Program-made: the position numbers and the translations under genes
The notes under the pieces: model-generated
What the model was told of the DNA's origin: nothing
Seen by the model: only the letters and a program-made list of their open reading frames with translations
Databases searched by the model: none
NCBI RefSeq assembly: GCF_004310295.1
Contig: NZ_SISB01000012.1
Coordinates: 1 to 64,000 of the forward strand
Length of the DNA: 64,000 nucleotides
Direction: 5' to 3'
DNA from: Pseudomonas sp. BGI-2
GTDB lineage: Bacteria; Pseudomonadota; Gammaproteobacteria; Pseudomonadales; Pseudomonadaceae
Shown here: positions 1 through 8,362 of the stretch, one piece after another
Layout of the letters: each line of letters begins with the position of its first letter
How positions within the stretch are numbered: position 1 is the first letter of the stretch

Positions 1-197
1 TGCTGGTGCTGGCCGCACTGAACCGATTTCACCTTGGCCCGCTTTTGGAGCGGTCGTTGCGGGAGGGGGAATATCGAGTGGCGGCGAATGCGTTAAGGCG
101 CAGCGTGTTGGTCGAGTTATCGACAGCGGTTTTGATTGTGGGGCTAGTGGCTTGGTTGGGAACGTTAAGTCCTGATATGGAGATAACATCCAAATAG
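1..197 (+). CDS. copD: Copper resistance protein CopD, C-terminal end (cut by window edge)
   Basis: The reading frame is open at the left edge and stops at 195-197. The visible tail (LNRFHLGPLLERSL... [10 protein letters not shown]) aligns residue for residue with the end of the complete CopD at 48184-49128. CopD is a multi-pass inner-membrane protein that works with periplasmic CopC in copper handling. The last transmembrane helix and a short hydrophilic end are present. This copy lies beside core flagellar genes, so it is probably the chromosomal copy rather than the island copy. Start and length cannot be judged. Confidence 0.85.
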   Translation, partial: LVLAALNRFHLGPLLERSLREGEYRVAANALRRSVLVELSTAVLIVGLVAWLGTLSPDMEITSK

Positions 198-360
198 CGT
201 TGCCAAAATTCGTTCATCATCGCTATTGCGAGCGAGCAGGAGCTTGACTTCCTGATTGGCCATGGGTACGTCGGGCTCATCCATGAAACCAAAGTGCAGG
301 ACAATCCCGTTTCTGAATAACACCTTCAAATATTTAGAGACACTTGAAAGGCGGGATTTC

Positions 361-388
361 TCAAGGGAACTGCACTACTGGCCGATAA
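361..388 (+). promoter_or_regulatory. Candidate FliA (sigma-28) promoter
   Basis: TCAAG at 361-365 is followed 15 bases later by an exact GCCGATAA at 381-388. The -10 element is the full sigma-28 consensus; the -35 is the weaker CAAG form. The start codon of the receiver-TPR gene is about 45 bases downstream, which links that gene to the flagellar regulon. Confidence 0.6.
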
Positions 389-433
389 CCCGAACGGTCA
401 TGGTCTTCTTCTCAAATTGCCTGGAAATCTTCG

Positions 434-2038
434 ATGCTGTCGTATCACCAAAAGAGTTTTCTGATCGTCGATGATTTCTCGGATTTCCGCAGTTCCGTCA
501 GGTCCATGCTGCGTGAACTGGGGGTCAAGGACGTCGACACCGCGGATACCGGTGAGCAGGCGCTGCGCATGTGTTCGCAGAAGGCCTACGATTTCATCCT
601 GCAGGATTTCCACCTCGGCGACGGCAAGAAGAACGGCCAGCAAGTCCTCGAAGACTTGATGATCGAGAAGCTGATCAGCCATGAAAGTGTGTTCGTCATG
701 GTTACCGCCGAAACCAGCCAGGCCATGGTGCTCAGCGCGCTGGAACACGAGCCCGACGCTTACCTGACCAAACCGTTCAACCGTTCCGGCCTGGCCCAGC
801 GCCTGGAGCGTCTGGAACAACGCAAGAATTTGCTCAGGCCGATCCTGCAAGCGCTTGATCGTGGCAAACCGCTCGAAGTACTCAATGCCTGCATCGAGCT
901 GTGCAAGAAGGACATCCGTTATTCGCCGCTGTGCCTGCGTTACCGCGCGGACGCCTTGCGCGACCTGAATCAGAACGAAGCGCTGGAACGCCTCTACGAC
1001 AGCATCATTGCCGATCGCCCCTTGCCGTGGGCGTTTGCCGGGCTGGGCAAGTTGCTGTTCAAGCGCGGCCAGGTTAGCCAGGCCAAGGGCATCTACGAAA
1101 AAGCCCTGAAAGTGTTTCCGATGATGCCGGCGCTGTATGACGGCATGGCCGACGTGCTGGTGGTCGAAGGGGATAACAAGGGCGCGCAGAAAGTATTGGA
1201 AGAGGCCATTCGCCTGTCGCCGCTGGCCGTGCGCCGGCAAGCGCTGCTGGGCAAACTGGCGATGGCCAACGAAGATTTCGACACGGCCTCCAAGGCGTAC
1301 CGCCAGGCTGTGTCCCAAGGCGCTCAATCGCGTTTCAAGGATGCCGAAAGCAACCTCGGCCTGGCCCACGCCTTGATCAGCAAAGGCAGCGAGAAAGGTC
1401 TGGATACCCGCACTCGACTGGAAATCAACACGACCCTCAGTCTGGTGGCCAAGGAAAACCCCAGCGATCCCGGCTTGCAGATTCGTGCGCGCCTGATGAA
1501 AGCCACCAGCCTGTTGCTCAACGACGCAGAAACCGCCGAGAAGCTCACCGAGCAGGCGATGATGCGCCTCGATGGCATGGAGCAGTTCATGAGCGCCGAA
1601 GCGGCGCTGTTAGTGGCCAAGCAGCTGCAAATGCTTGGCCAGGCGAGCGCCGGCGCGTCGATGCTGAAAAACTGTGCGGAAATCTACGGTGACGATCCGG
1701 TGGTGATGCAAGGCATCGCCAAACTGACCGATGACCCGACGATTCTCAACCAGAGTAACGCGGCCTCCGACCTCAACCGTCAAGGCGTGCAGGTGTACAA
1801 GACCGGCAACCTGGTCGAAGCTCGAGCGGTGTTTCGCAAGGCCCTGCACATGCAACCGAAGAACATCAGTATCGCGCTGAACATGGCGCAGTCGCTGCTG
1901 CACGGCACGGACACTAGCGTACCGTCGGCCGAACTGGATGAATGCCGGGCCTGCCTGAAACTCGTCGGCATGATGCCCGACACCGACGCGCGTTATCCGC
2001 GCTACCAGAAACTGAAAATCAAGGCGTTCAGCGGATGA
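434..2038 (+). CDS. Receiver-domain protein with tetratricopeptide repeats
   Basis: 534 residues. Residues about 8-125 form a CheY-like receiver: acidic pair in FLIVDD, probable phospho-Asp in ILQDFHLG, Thr in MVTAET and Lys in LTKPF. The rest is helical with TPR-like repeats, clearest around residues 190-300 (GLGKLLFKRGQVSQAKGIY and following) and again at 440-485. There is no DNA-binding domain, so output is probably through protein contacts. The stop overlaps the next gene, a histidine-kinase-like protein, so the two form an operon. The upstream FliA-type promoter and adjacent flagellar genes suggest a role in motility control. The precise partner is unknown. Confidence 0.85.
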   Translation: MLSYHQKSFLIVDDFSDFRSSVRSMLRELGVKDVDTADTGEQALRMCSQKAYDFILQDFHLGDGKKNGQQVLEDLMIEKLISHESVFVMVTAETSQAMVLSALEHEPDAYLTKPFNRSGLAQRLERLEQRKNLLRPILQALDRGKPLEVLNACIELCKKDIRYSPLCLRYRADALRDLNQNEALERLYDSIIADRPLPWAFAGLGKLLFKRGQVSQAKGIYEKALKVFPMMPALYDGMADVLVVEGDNKGAQKVLEEAIRLSPLAVRRQALLGKLAMANEDFDTASKAYRQAVSQGAQSRFKDAESNLGLAHALISKGSEKGLDTRTRLEINTTLSLVAKENPSDPGLQIRARLMKATSLLLNDAETAEKLTEQAMMRLDGMEQFMSAEAALLVAKQLQMLGQASAGASMLKNCAEIYGDDPVVMQGIAKLTDDPTILNQSNAASDLNRQGVQVYKTGNLVEARAVFRKALHMQPKNISIALNMAQSLLHGTDTSVPSAELDECRACLKLVGMMPDTDARYPRYQKLKIKAFSG

Positions 2039-2727
2039 GCCAAGACAACTCTGCACTGGATTTTTCCACGGTGATTGCCTCCACCGTCCACGACATGAAG
2101 AACTCGTTGGCCATGCTGATGCAGGCTCACAGCCAATGGCTGGCGCGCTTGCCGGATCCCGAGCAGCACAGCCCGGAGCAGGGTGTCATCGAGTACGAGT
2201 TCGCTCACCTTAACGGCATGCTCGTGCAGTTGCTGGGGCTGTACAAACTGGGCGTCAATCAGATGCCGTTGCAACCGGCCTACCATGATCTGGATGACTT
2301 CCTCGAAGCGCAGTTGGCCTGTCATCAAGAGGTGTTCGCCAGTCGCGGCATTGTCGCGACCTACGAAGTCGACCCGTTGAGCCCCCTGGGTTTCTTCGAC
2401 CGGGAGCTGGTGGCCTCGGTGCTGGCCAATACCATCACCAACGCCATTCGTTACGCCCGCCAGTCGCTGCTGATCAGCGTCAGCGATGAGGGCGGTCAAC
2501 TGGTGCTGACCATCAACGACGATGGCGACGGTTATCCACCCGCGATGATCGAGCTTCAGTCGGATTATGTGCAGGGCATCAACTACAGCAGTAGCAGCAC
2601 CGGTCTGGGCCTGTACTTCGCCGGACGGATCGCCGCGCTGCACCAGCGTAATGGCGTCGGCGGGCGCACCAAAATCAGTAACGGCGGCCCGTTGGGCGGC
2701 GGCCTGTTCAGTCTCTATCTGCCCTGA
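2035..2727 (+). CDS. Small soluble sensor histidine kinase
   Basis: 230 residues starting at the ATG that overlaps the upstream stop (ATGA). No membrane segment or sensory domain is seen. The N-terminus carries a degenerate H-box (STVHDMKNSL, His near residue 19). The C-terminal half is a HATPase domain with N-box ANTITNAIRYA, DDGDGYPP and GLGLYFAG. The overlap with the receiver-TPR protein means they are translationally coupled and probably a cognate pair. A kinase without its own sensor usually gets its input from a partner, here possibly the TPR domain. An upstream in-frame ATG at 1942 lies inside the preceding gene and is not used here. Confidence 0.85.
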   Translation: MSQDNSALDFSTVIASTVHDMKNSLAMLMQAHSQWLARLPDPEQHSPEQGVIEYEFAHLNGMLVQLLGLYKLGVNQMPLQPAYHDLDDFLEAQLACHQEVFASRGIVATYEVDPLSPLGFFDRELVASVLANTITNAIRYARQSLLISVSDEGGQLVLTINDDGDGYPPAMIELQSDYVQGINYSSSSTGLGLYFAGRIAALHQRNGVGGRTKISNGGPLGGGLFSLYLP

Positions 2728-2825
2728 CGTTCTTTTTGTGTGGCGCTGCTTGATATTCCGAACAGGCGGAGCCTATTTTGTACGGGTCGCCGCTCGCGGC
2801 TCCCACAATTACAAAGGATTGCGTC

Positions 2826-4169
2826 ATGACAACCGATGGCCAGCGTTCACTCGCGCAGCGATTGACGGGCATTGATGAGATTGAATGTGTTACGCCGGAT
2901 TTGAACGGCGTGCCTCGTGGCAAGGTAATGACGGCCGAGGGGTTTCTCGAAGGGCGGCGTTTGCAGATGGCGCGGGGTGTGCTGCTGCAATGCATCATGG
3001 GCGGATATCCGCCAGCACGTTTTTACGGCAGCGATGATGGCGACCTGGCACTGGTGCCTGACCCTGCGCACATCCACCGCTTGCCCTGTAGCGATCAACC
3101 GCGGGCATTGGCCATTTGCGACGCCGATGAACTGACCGGTGAGAGCTCGAAGCTGTCGACCCGCGGCCAACTTAAAGCGGTCATCGCGCGTTACGCGGCC
3201 CTGGGCCTGGCGCCAGTGGTGGCGACCGAGCTGGAATTTTTCGTGTTCGCGCCCAATCCCGATCCGACGCAACCGTTCCAGCCGCCGCTGGGCCTGGACG
3301 GTCGGCGTGAGGAAGGGCATTCGGCGTTCAGTGTCAGTTCCAATAACGGCTTGCGGCCGTTCTTCAGTGAAGTCTATGCCTGCATGGCGGCGCTGGGCTT
3401 GCCCCGGGACACGTTCATGCACGAGATGGGCGTCAGCCAGTTCGAGATCAACTTGCTGCACGGCGATCCGTTGCTGCTGGCCGACCAGACGTTCCTGTTC
3501 AAGCATCTGCTTAAAGAAGTCGCGCTCAAGCACGGCCTGATCGTGGTCTGCATGGCCAAACCGCTGGCGCACACGCCGGGCAGTTCGATGCACATTCACC
3601 AAAGCATCGTCGAGATCGGCAGCGGGCGGAATGTGTTCAGCGACGAGGCCGGTCAGCCGACGGCGACCTTCCGGCATTTCATTGGTGGTCAGCAGGCCGG
3701 GATGGCGGATTTCACCGCGCTGTTTGCGCCGAACGTGAATTCCTATCAGCGCTTGTGCCATCCGTTTGCCTCGCCGAACAATGCCTGCTGGTCCCACGAC
3801 AACCGTGCCGCCGGATTGCGCATTCCGGCCAGTTCGCCGGCCGCTCGTCGGGTCGAGAACCGCTTGCCGGGTGCCGACGCGAATCCCTATCTGGCGATCG
3901 CCGCCAGCCTTGCCGCCGGTTTGCATGGTATCGAAAACGAACTGGAGCCGAGCGAGGCGATCCAGGGTGAATTCGACGTCCCGGATAATCTTGCGTTGCC
4001 GTGTACCTTGCATGCCGCTCTTGAACGTCTGAAACGTAGCCAATTGGCGAATGAACTGTTTGGCAAGGAGTTCATCGAAGGCTACGTCGCTTCGAAGACC
4101 ATGGAGTTGACCAGCTTCTTTGATGAAATTACTCCCTGGGAGCGCCGTGTCCTGGCCGCCCAGGCCTGA
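2826..4169 (+). CDS. Glutamine synthetase family protein (gamma-glutamylpolyamine synthetase-like)
   Basis: 447 residues, start chosen at ATG 2826 rather than the in-frame ATG at 2778, which sits in poorly coding sequence. The N-terminal part matches the GS beta-grasp. The catalytic part shows ATELEFF, the metal and substrate segment around GVSQFEINL, SSMHIHQS and the NSYQRL...AGLRIP...ENRLPGADANPYL block. These are typical of PuuA/SpuB-like ATP-dependent ligases that glutamylate amines. Biosynthetic GlnA is longer and carries an adenylylation site that is not obvious here. The substrate cannot be read from sequence. No polyamine genes are adjacent. Confidence 0.85.
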   Translation: MTTDGQRSLAQRLTGIDEIECVTPDLNGVPRGKVMTAEGFLEGRRLQMARGVLLQCIMGGYPPARFYGSDDGDLALVPDPAHIHRLPCSDQPRALAICDADELTGESSKLSTRGQLKAVIARYAALGLAPVVATELEFFVFAPNPDPTQPFQPPLGLDGRREEGHSAFSVSSNNGLRPFFSEVYACMAALGLPRDTFMHEMGVSQFEINLLHGDPLLLADQTFLFKHLLKEVALKHGLIVVCMAKPLAHTPGSSMHIHQSIVEIGSGRNVFSDEAGQPTATFRHFIGGQQAGMADFTALFAPNVNSYQRLCHPFASPNNACWSHDNRAAGLRIPASSPAARRVENRLPGADANPYLAIAASLAAGLHGIENELEPSEAIQGEFDVPDNLALPCTLHAALERLKRSQLANELFGKEFIEGYVASKTMELTSFFDEITPWERRVLAAQA

Positions 4170-4183
4170 CGACCTGTCGTCTT

Positions 4184-4210
4184 CGGGCTATCTTTTCGGA
4201 TAGCCCGTTT
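4184..4210 (+). terminator. Rho-independent terminator after the GS-like gene
   Basis: A nine-base stem CGGGCTATC / GATAGCCCG (4184-4192, 4199-4207) with a short loop is followed by TTT. It lies 15 bases after the stop codon. Confidence 0.75.
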
Positions 4211-4239
4211 CTCACCGCAAGGAGCCGCTCGGAACGCCG

Positions 4240-5610
4240 ATGCGCCAAATCTGGAAACCTTTTCGAGCGCTTTATTTTGCCTCGCTGATGATGTTGATCG
4301 GCTCAGGCTTGCTGAGTACGTATCTGGGCTTGCGCCTGGCGGCGGATAACGTCGACAGTTTGTGGGTCGGTGCGTTGATGGCGGCCAACTATTTTGGCCT
4401 GGTACTGGGCGGCAAGATCGGTCACCGACTGATCGCCCGGGTCGGGCATATTCGTGCTTATTCAGCCTGCGCCGGGATTGTCGGCGCGGCAGTGCTGGGT
4501 CATGGCCTGGTCGACTGGCTGCCGGCCTGGATATTCCTGCGGGTGATCGTCGGCCTCGGCATGATGTGCCAGTACATGGTCATCGAAAGCTGGCTCAATG
4601 AGCAGGCCGAAGCGTCGCAGCGCGGCACGGTGTTCAGCGGCTACATGATCGCTTCCTACCTGGGGCTGGTGCTGGGTCAGCTGATTCTGGTCATGCACCC
4701 GGCCCTGGGCCTGGAGTTGCTGATGCTGGTCGCTTTGTGCTTCGCGCTGTGCCTGGTGCCGGTGGCCCTCACACGTCGTATTCACCCGGCACCGCTGCAT
4801 CCTGCGCCAATGGAACCGCGATTCTTCATCAAGCGGGTGCCGCAGTCGTTGAGTACGGTGCTGGGAGCGGGGCTGATCATTGGCTCCTTCTACGGTCTGG
4901 CGCCGCTGTATGCCTCGCAGCAAGGGTTATCCACGGAGCAGGTCGGTCTGTTCATGGGTAGCTGCATTTTTGCCGGGTTGCTGGTTCAGTGGCCGCTGGG
5001 CTGGCTGTCCGACCGTTATGACCGGGCGTTGTTGATCCGCTGTTTTGCGGTGATCCTGGCCCTTACCGCGTTGCCGCTGGCAATCATGCAACAGGTACCG
5101 CTGGAGGTATTGTTTGTCACCGGGTTCTTCTGTTCGCTGGTAATGTTCTGCCTGTATCCGCTGGCGGTGGCGTTCTCCAATGATCACGTCGAAGGCGATC
5201 GTCGCGTGTCCCTGACCGCGATGTTGCTGGTGACCTACGGCGTTGGCGCCAGTATCGGGCCGTTGGTGGCCGGGGTGCTGATGAAGCTGTTTGGCAGCCA
5301 CATGCTGTATGCCTTCTTCAGTTTCTTCGCGTTGGTGCTGGTGTGGCGGATTCGCCCGAAAGCGGTCACCAACCTGCATCAGGTCGACGATGCGCCGCTG
5401 CATCACGTGGCCATGCCGGACAGCATGTCGAGTTCGCCACTGGTGGCGTGCCTTGACCCGCGGGTCGATGAGCAGGTGGTGCAGGATCAGATGCAGAACC
5501 CGATCAACCCAGAACCTGCGCCTGAACCCGAACCGGAACCCGAAACCGATCCACCGCCCGAAGACCCGGGCGCGGGCCGCGAGCAAAGTTTTACCGAAGC
5601 CAGGCCTTAA
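4240..5610 (+). CDS. MFS transporter with proline/glutamate-rich C-terminal tail
   Basis: 456 residues. About twelve hydrophobic helices fill residues 8-375. The loop between helices 2 and 3 has a GxKIGHRLIARVGH-type segment and the later half has GWLSDRYDRALLIR, both MFS signature A variants. The closest recognisable type is the YcaD-like branch of the superfamily. Residues from about 425 form a cytoplasmic Pro-Glu tail (EPEPEPE repeats) that is not part of the transport fold. The gene lies between two terminators and is therefore monocistronic. The substrate is unknown. Confidence 0.85.
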   Translation: MRQIWKPFRALYFASLMMLIGSGLLSTYLGLRLAADNVDSLWVGALMAANYFGLVLGGKIGHRLIARVGHIRAYSACAGIVGAAVLGHGLVDWLPAWIFLRVIVGLGMMCQYMVIESWLNEQAEASQRGTVFSGYMIASYLGLVLGQLILVMHPALGLELLMLVALCFALCLVPVALTRRIHPAPLHPAPMEPRFFIKRVPQSLSTVLGAGLIIGSFYGLAPLYASQQGLSTEQVGLFMGSCIFAGLLVQWPLGWLSDRYDRALLIRCFAVILALTALPLAIMQQVPLEVLFVTGFFCSLVMFCLYPLAVAFSNDHVEGDRRVSLTAMLLVTYGVGASIGPLVAGVLMKLFGSHMLYAFFSFFALVLVWRIRPKAVTNLHQVDDAPLHHVAMPDSMSSSPLVACLDPRVDEQVVQDQMQNPINPEPAPEPEPEPETDPPPEDPGAGREQSFTEARP

Positions 5611-5621
5611 AACCGGCGTAT

Positions 5622-5660
5622 AAAAAACGGGCAGTCACCGCAAGGGACTGCCCGTTTTTT
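5622..5660. terminator. Bidirectional terminator
   Basis: AAAAAACGGGCAGTC pairs with GACTGCCCGTTTTTT around a small loop. The A-run on the left and T-run on the right let it serve both the MFS gene and the convergent ycgR. Confidence 0.85.
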
Positions 5661-5674
5661 GTTGAAGCGTTGTA

Positions 5675-6418
5675 TCAGATGTCGTCTTTGTCGAAGCGGC
5701 GCGCTTCACGCTGAAGCTGATAGACGAACCGTTCGACCTGGCGCTGCACCAGTCCGCTCATGTTGTGAAAGCGGATGCCGGCGAAGGTGGTGGAGATTCT
5801 TTCTTCGAAGTGCAGGTAACGCAGTTCCACCGGCGCGGTCATGCTGCCGAATGGCAGATTGGCAACAAAGCGGTCGTAGACCTGACCCAGTTGCAGCTTG
5901 GCGGTGATGTCACCTTCAAAGCGCAGCTTGCAGCCAGTGGCCGAGATGTCCAGCAACTTGCCCCTGATCGGGAACTTGAGCTTTTCACCGCCCAGTTCGA
6001 CATCGATCAGTTGCGCCAGCTTCAATGCCGCCCGAAAAGCATTGCGGCGCTGGTGGTAGACCACTTCATCAGGGAGAGTGCCACGGTAGCAGCGATCACC
6101 GGATTCATCGATGGTCAGCAGGCCATTGCTTTCCCAGGCAATGCGCACGCCGTCGTGGAAGCCTTCAACGCGAAATGGCTCGCCGGCCAGCAGATAACGT
6201 TCGCCGTCGCGAGGCACCATTTCGTCCAGGGCAATGCTGTTGCCGTCACGGTCGACGTCCACCAGATAACTCTGGAAGCGCTGGCTGCGTTCGTGGAACG
6301 TTATGATCAGCGGGTCATGGCTCTCTTGCAGCTGCCGCAGGTTACCGGCGATTTCCATCGGCGTGGATAGCACCTTGGGTGGCTGCGGAGCATCTTCCGC
6401 GTTTAAGGCATTGAACAC
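5675..6418 (-). CDS. ycgR: PilZ-domain flagellar brake protein YcgR (FlgZ)
   Basis: 247 residues: a YcgR N-terminal domain (about 15-115) and a C-terminal PilZ domain. The PilZ c-di-GMP-binding signature is complete: RxxxR at 125-129 in RRNAFR, and DxSxxG at 157-162 in DISATG. Family members bind c-di-GMP and slow or bias the flagellar motor. It is the last gene of the flgM-flgN-ycgR set on the minus strand and probably shares the FliA promoter at 7389-7415. It ends at the bidirectional terminator. Confidence 0.93.
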   Translation of the reverse strand: MFNALNAEDAPQPPKVLSTPMEIAGNLRQLQESHDPLIITFHERSQRFQSYLVDVDRDGNSIALDEMVPRDGERYLLAGEPFRVEGFHDGVRIAWESNGLLTIDESGDRCYRGTLPDEVVYHQRRNAFRAALKLAQLIDVELGGEKLKFPIRGKLLDISATGCKLRFEGDITAKLQLGQVYDRFVANLPFGSMTAPVELRYLHFEERISTTFAGIRFHNMSGLVQRQVERFVYQLQREARRFDKDDI

Positions 6419-6510
6419 GGTTCATCATTCTCCAGACAAAATATGACTGCGACTTGCCAGCATACTGCCAGCATGTGAGGCGTCTTCATAGAGCGTGCTC
6501 ATTAACAGGC

Positions 6511-6978
6511 TCAAGCCTGACTAAGCGGGCGCGGCTTCGCTAGCATGGAGGTTGATCCGCGGGCATCGTAAAGCGCTGGCGGTTCACCGCCGTTGAGGAT
6601 TTTCAGCTGATTGGCCGTGGCGGCCTGCTGGACCAGGATCGACTGGCCATTTTTGATGTTGGCCACCTGGCATTGAGCCAGGAGATCGGTCAGTTTGTCG
6701 CTCTGCTCCCGCAATTGATCGCCGATGCTCGACTGGCTGGCAAGTTGTTCCAGGCCGTTGCGATTGGTCGGCAGATTGAGGCTGGCGAGGATTTCACTGC
6801 GCTTGCGGCCATGCTGATCGAGCAAAATGATCAATGCCTGTTTCTGCGCCAGAATCTCTTCGAGCAGTGGCATGTCGCGACCGTGCAAGGCGAGGGACTC
6901 GGTTTGCAGTAACTCCAGCAAGTGCTGTGCTGGGGCGAAATCGTCGGTGATCAGTTGCAGTAAATTAGTGTCGTGCAT
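6511..6978 (-). CDS. flgN: Flagellar export chaperone FlgN
   Basis: 155 residues and almost wholly helical, typical of FlgN, the chaperone for hook-associated proteins FlgK and FlgL. The long coiled-coil segment (LLELLQTESLALHGRD... LIILLDQHGRKRSEIL) and the C-terminal TANQLKILNGG motif are the recognised features. It follows flgM by about 50 bases on the same strand, the standard flgMN order. Confidence 0.93.
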   Translation of the reverse strand: MHDTNLLQLITDDFAPAQHLLELLQTESLALHGRDMPLLEEILAQKQALIILLDQHGRKRSEILASLNLPTNRNGLEQLASQSSIGDQLREQSDKLTDLLAQCQVANIKNGQSILVQQAATANQLKILNGGEPPALYDARGSTSMLAKPRPLSQA

Positions 6979-7026
6979 GGCTGGCCTTGGGGTTTAAGCG
7001 TCCAAAAGCCTGGCGCGGGCCTTGGC

Positions 7027-7353
7027 CTAGCGCTGGGCTTCGAAGTTGAGCAGTTTGTTGGCTACACGGTTGCTGTCGACTTTATAGCTGCCATCGGCAA
7101 TAGCTGCTTTCAACTCGGCCACGCGGGCGTTGTCGACGGCAGGCTGATCGCGCAGCTTGTCAGTGACCTTCTGCAACTGTTGAGCCTCATTGCTGAGGTG
7201 TACCGATTCCCCGCTTTTGGCGGTACTGGCCTGTTCGGCCGGGGTATTCAGCGGCGCGGATTTGCCGGTTTCGGCAGTTTCCTTCGCGGTGCTGGTACGC
7301 GTACTACCGGTAAGTGACGAGGAGCTGTTCAAACGGCTGAAATCGATGACCAT
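7027..7353 (-). CDS. flgM: Anti-sigma-28 factor FlgM
   Basis: 108 residues. The N-terminal half is Ser/Thr-rich and likely disordered. The C-terminal half holds the FliA-binding helices ([17 protein letters not shown]... [18 protein letters not shown]). FlgM binds and silences FliA until it is exported through the finished hook-basal body. The gene has its own FliA-type promoter just upstream, the usual feedback arrangement. Confidence 0.95.
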   Translation of the reverse strand: MVIDFSRLNSSSSLTGSTRTSTAKETAETGKSAPLNTPAEQASTAKSGESVHLSNEAQQLQKVTDKLRDQPAVDNARVAELKAAIADGSYKVDSNRVANKLLNFEAQR

Positions 7354-7388
7354 GATAAAAACCTCTGGGTATTTGGACGCTTGCCATG

Positions 7389-7415
7389 TTTTCGGCTATC
7401 CCTGCGAAAACTTTA
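7389..7415 (-). promoter_or_regulatory. FliA (sigma-28) promoter of flgM-flgN-ycgR
   Basis: On the minus strand TAAAGTTT (7408-7415) is followed after exactly 11 bases by GCCGAAAA (7389-7396). This is one base off the TAAAGTTT-N11-GCCGATAA consensus. The flgM start codon is about 35 bases downstream. Confidence 0.85.
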
Positions 7416-7518
7416 GGCCCATTTATCAATGAGCTTGCATGCGCCAGCGCTAGTCCTGCCTGCGGCACAGTTTAGGGAACAGCCGGGCGGAGCGCCATCT
7501 CTTCACCAACAGATCGCT

Positions 7519-8280
7519 CTACATGGCCACTTCCACCTGGCCCGGCGCTGTGACTTGCGCCTTGATGACCCGCTGGGAGTTAAGGTTTTTCACACGAATC
7601 TGTTCACGCAGGCCGCCGTTGGACAGGGCTTCGCCCGGCATACGCACACTGAGCGTACCACTGCGGGCGGTAATCACCACTTGATCGCCCTTGCTGATGA
7701 CTTCCGCCTGTTCGAGATGAACCAGCGTCAGCACCTGATTGGCGACCGTTGGTCGGGTAAGTTTCTGCCCGACGGCCTGATCCATGGAGGTGAAGTAACC
7801 CTGGTTGATCAGGCTGATATCCCGCTCGCGCAACATGACGTCGCCGGGCTCGATGACCCCGGCGCGTTTAAGCGGGCGCGTGGTCGTGACAACGTCTCGA
7901 AACAGGCGGACTTGAGCGGGCACGAAGACTGTCCAGGGGGACATACTGTCGCAACGAACCTTGACCGTCACCCGCCCGATCGGGGTCGCCGGGCTCTCGA
8001 GGGTGGCTGTCAATTCCTTGTCGCACATGGGCATGCGCAGTCGCGGATCGAGCTGGTTGACCTCGATTTCGTAGCGTCCCTCCGTTTGACTGGTAGCCAA
8101 ATAGTCTTCTACGGTGAATTCAAGAAAGCCCTGAGTGACGCCGATAAGCATGTCAGGCAAGGTAACCGCGTCAGCAAGGGCAGGGCTGCCAGCGTTGAAC
8201 AGGCAAACGGCCGACATCGCGCAAAGCAATTTGCGGGAAGTTGATGTCAGGCGTCGGAAAAATGTCGGTTCTGTGTTCAT
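7519..8280 (-). CDS. flgA: Flagellar P-ring assembly chaperone FlgA
   Basis: 253 residues from the ATG at 8280. A basic N-terminus and hydrophobic stretch ending in SPALA form a signal peptide, so the protein is periplasmic. FlgA folds or protects P-ring subunits. The SAF-type C-terminal domain is seen around VIEPGDVMLRERDI... and the end AQVTAPGQVEVAM is typical. Longer in-frame extensions upstream overlap cheV on the other strand and are not used. No clear Shine-Dalgarno is visible, and a sigma-54 site ends only about a dozen bases upstream, so the start is slightly uncertain. Confidence 0.92.
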   Translation of the reverse strand: MNTEPTFFRRLTSTSRKLLCAMSAVCLFNAGSPALADAVTLPDMLIGVTQGFLEFTVEDYLATSQTEGRYEIEVNQLDPRLRMPMCDKELTATLESPATPIGRVTVKVRCDSMSPWTVFVPAQVRLFRDVVTTTRPLKRAGVIEPGDVMLRERDISLINQGYFTSMDQAVGQKLTRPTVANQVLTLVHLEQAEVISKGDQVVITARSGTLSVRMPGEALSNGGLREQIRVKNLNSQRVIKAQVTAPGQVEVAM

Positions 8281-8291
8281 AAGAGTTAAAA

Positions 8292-8307
8292 AGCAAGCGC
8301 CGTGCCG
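8292..8307 (-). promoter_or_regulatory. Sigma-54 promoter for flgA
   Basis: Minus-strand CGGCACGGCGCTTGCT has the invariant GG and GC separated by ten bases and matches the -24/-12 consensus closely. The predicted transcription start is at about 8281, one base before the assigned flgA ATG. Confidence 0.6.
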
Positions 8308-8362
8308 TTTAGCAATGAATGTGCGTCGCAACACACTTAAGCGTTGGTGTAGGAGTCTGTGC

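Noticed and set aside
8283..8312. Possible FliA promoter for cheV (TAAA...GCCGTTTA)
   Set aside because: The spacing is 13 rather than 15 bases and the -10 is poor. The same bases form a better sigma-54 site on the other strand.
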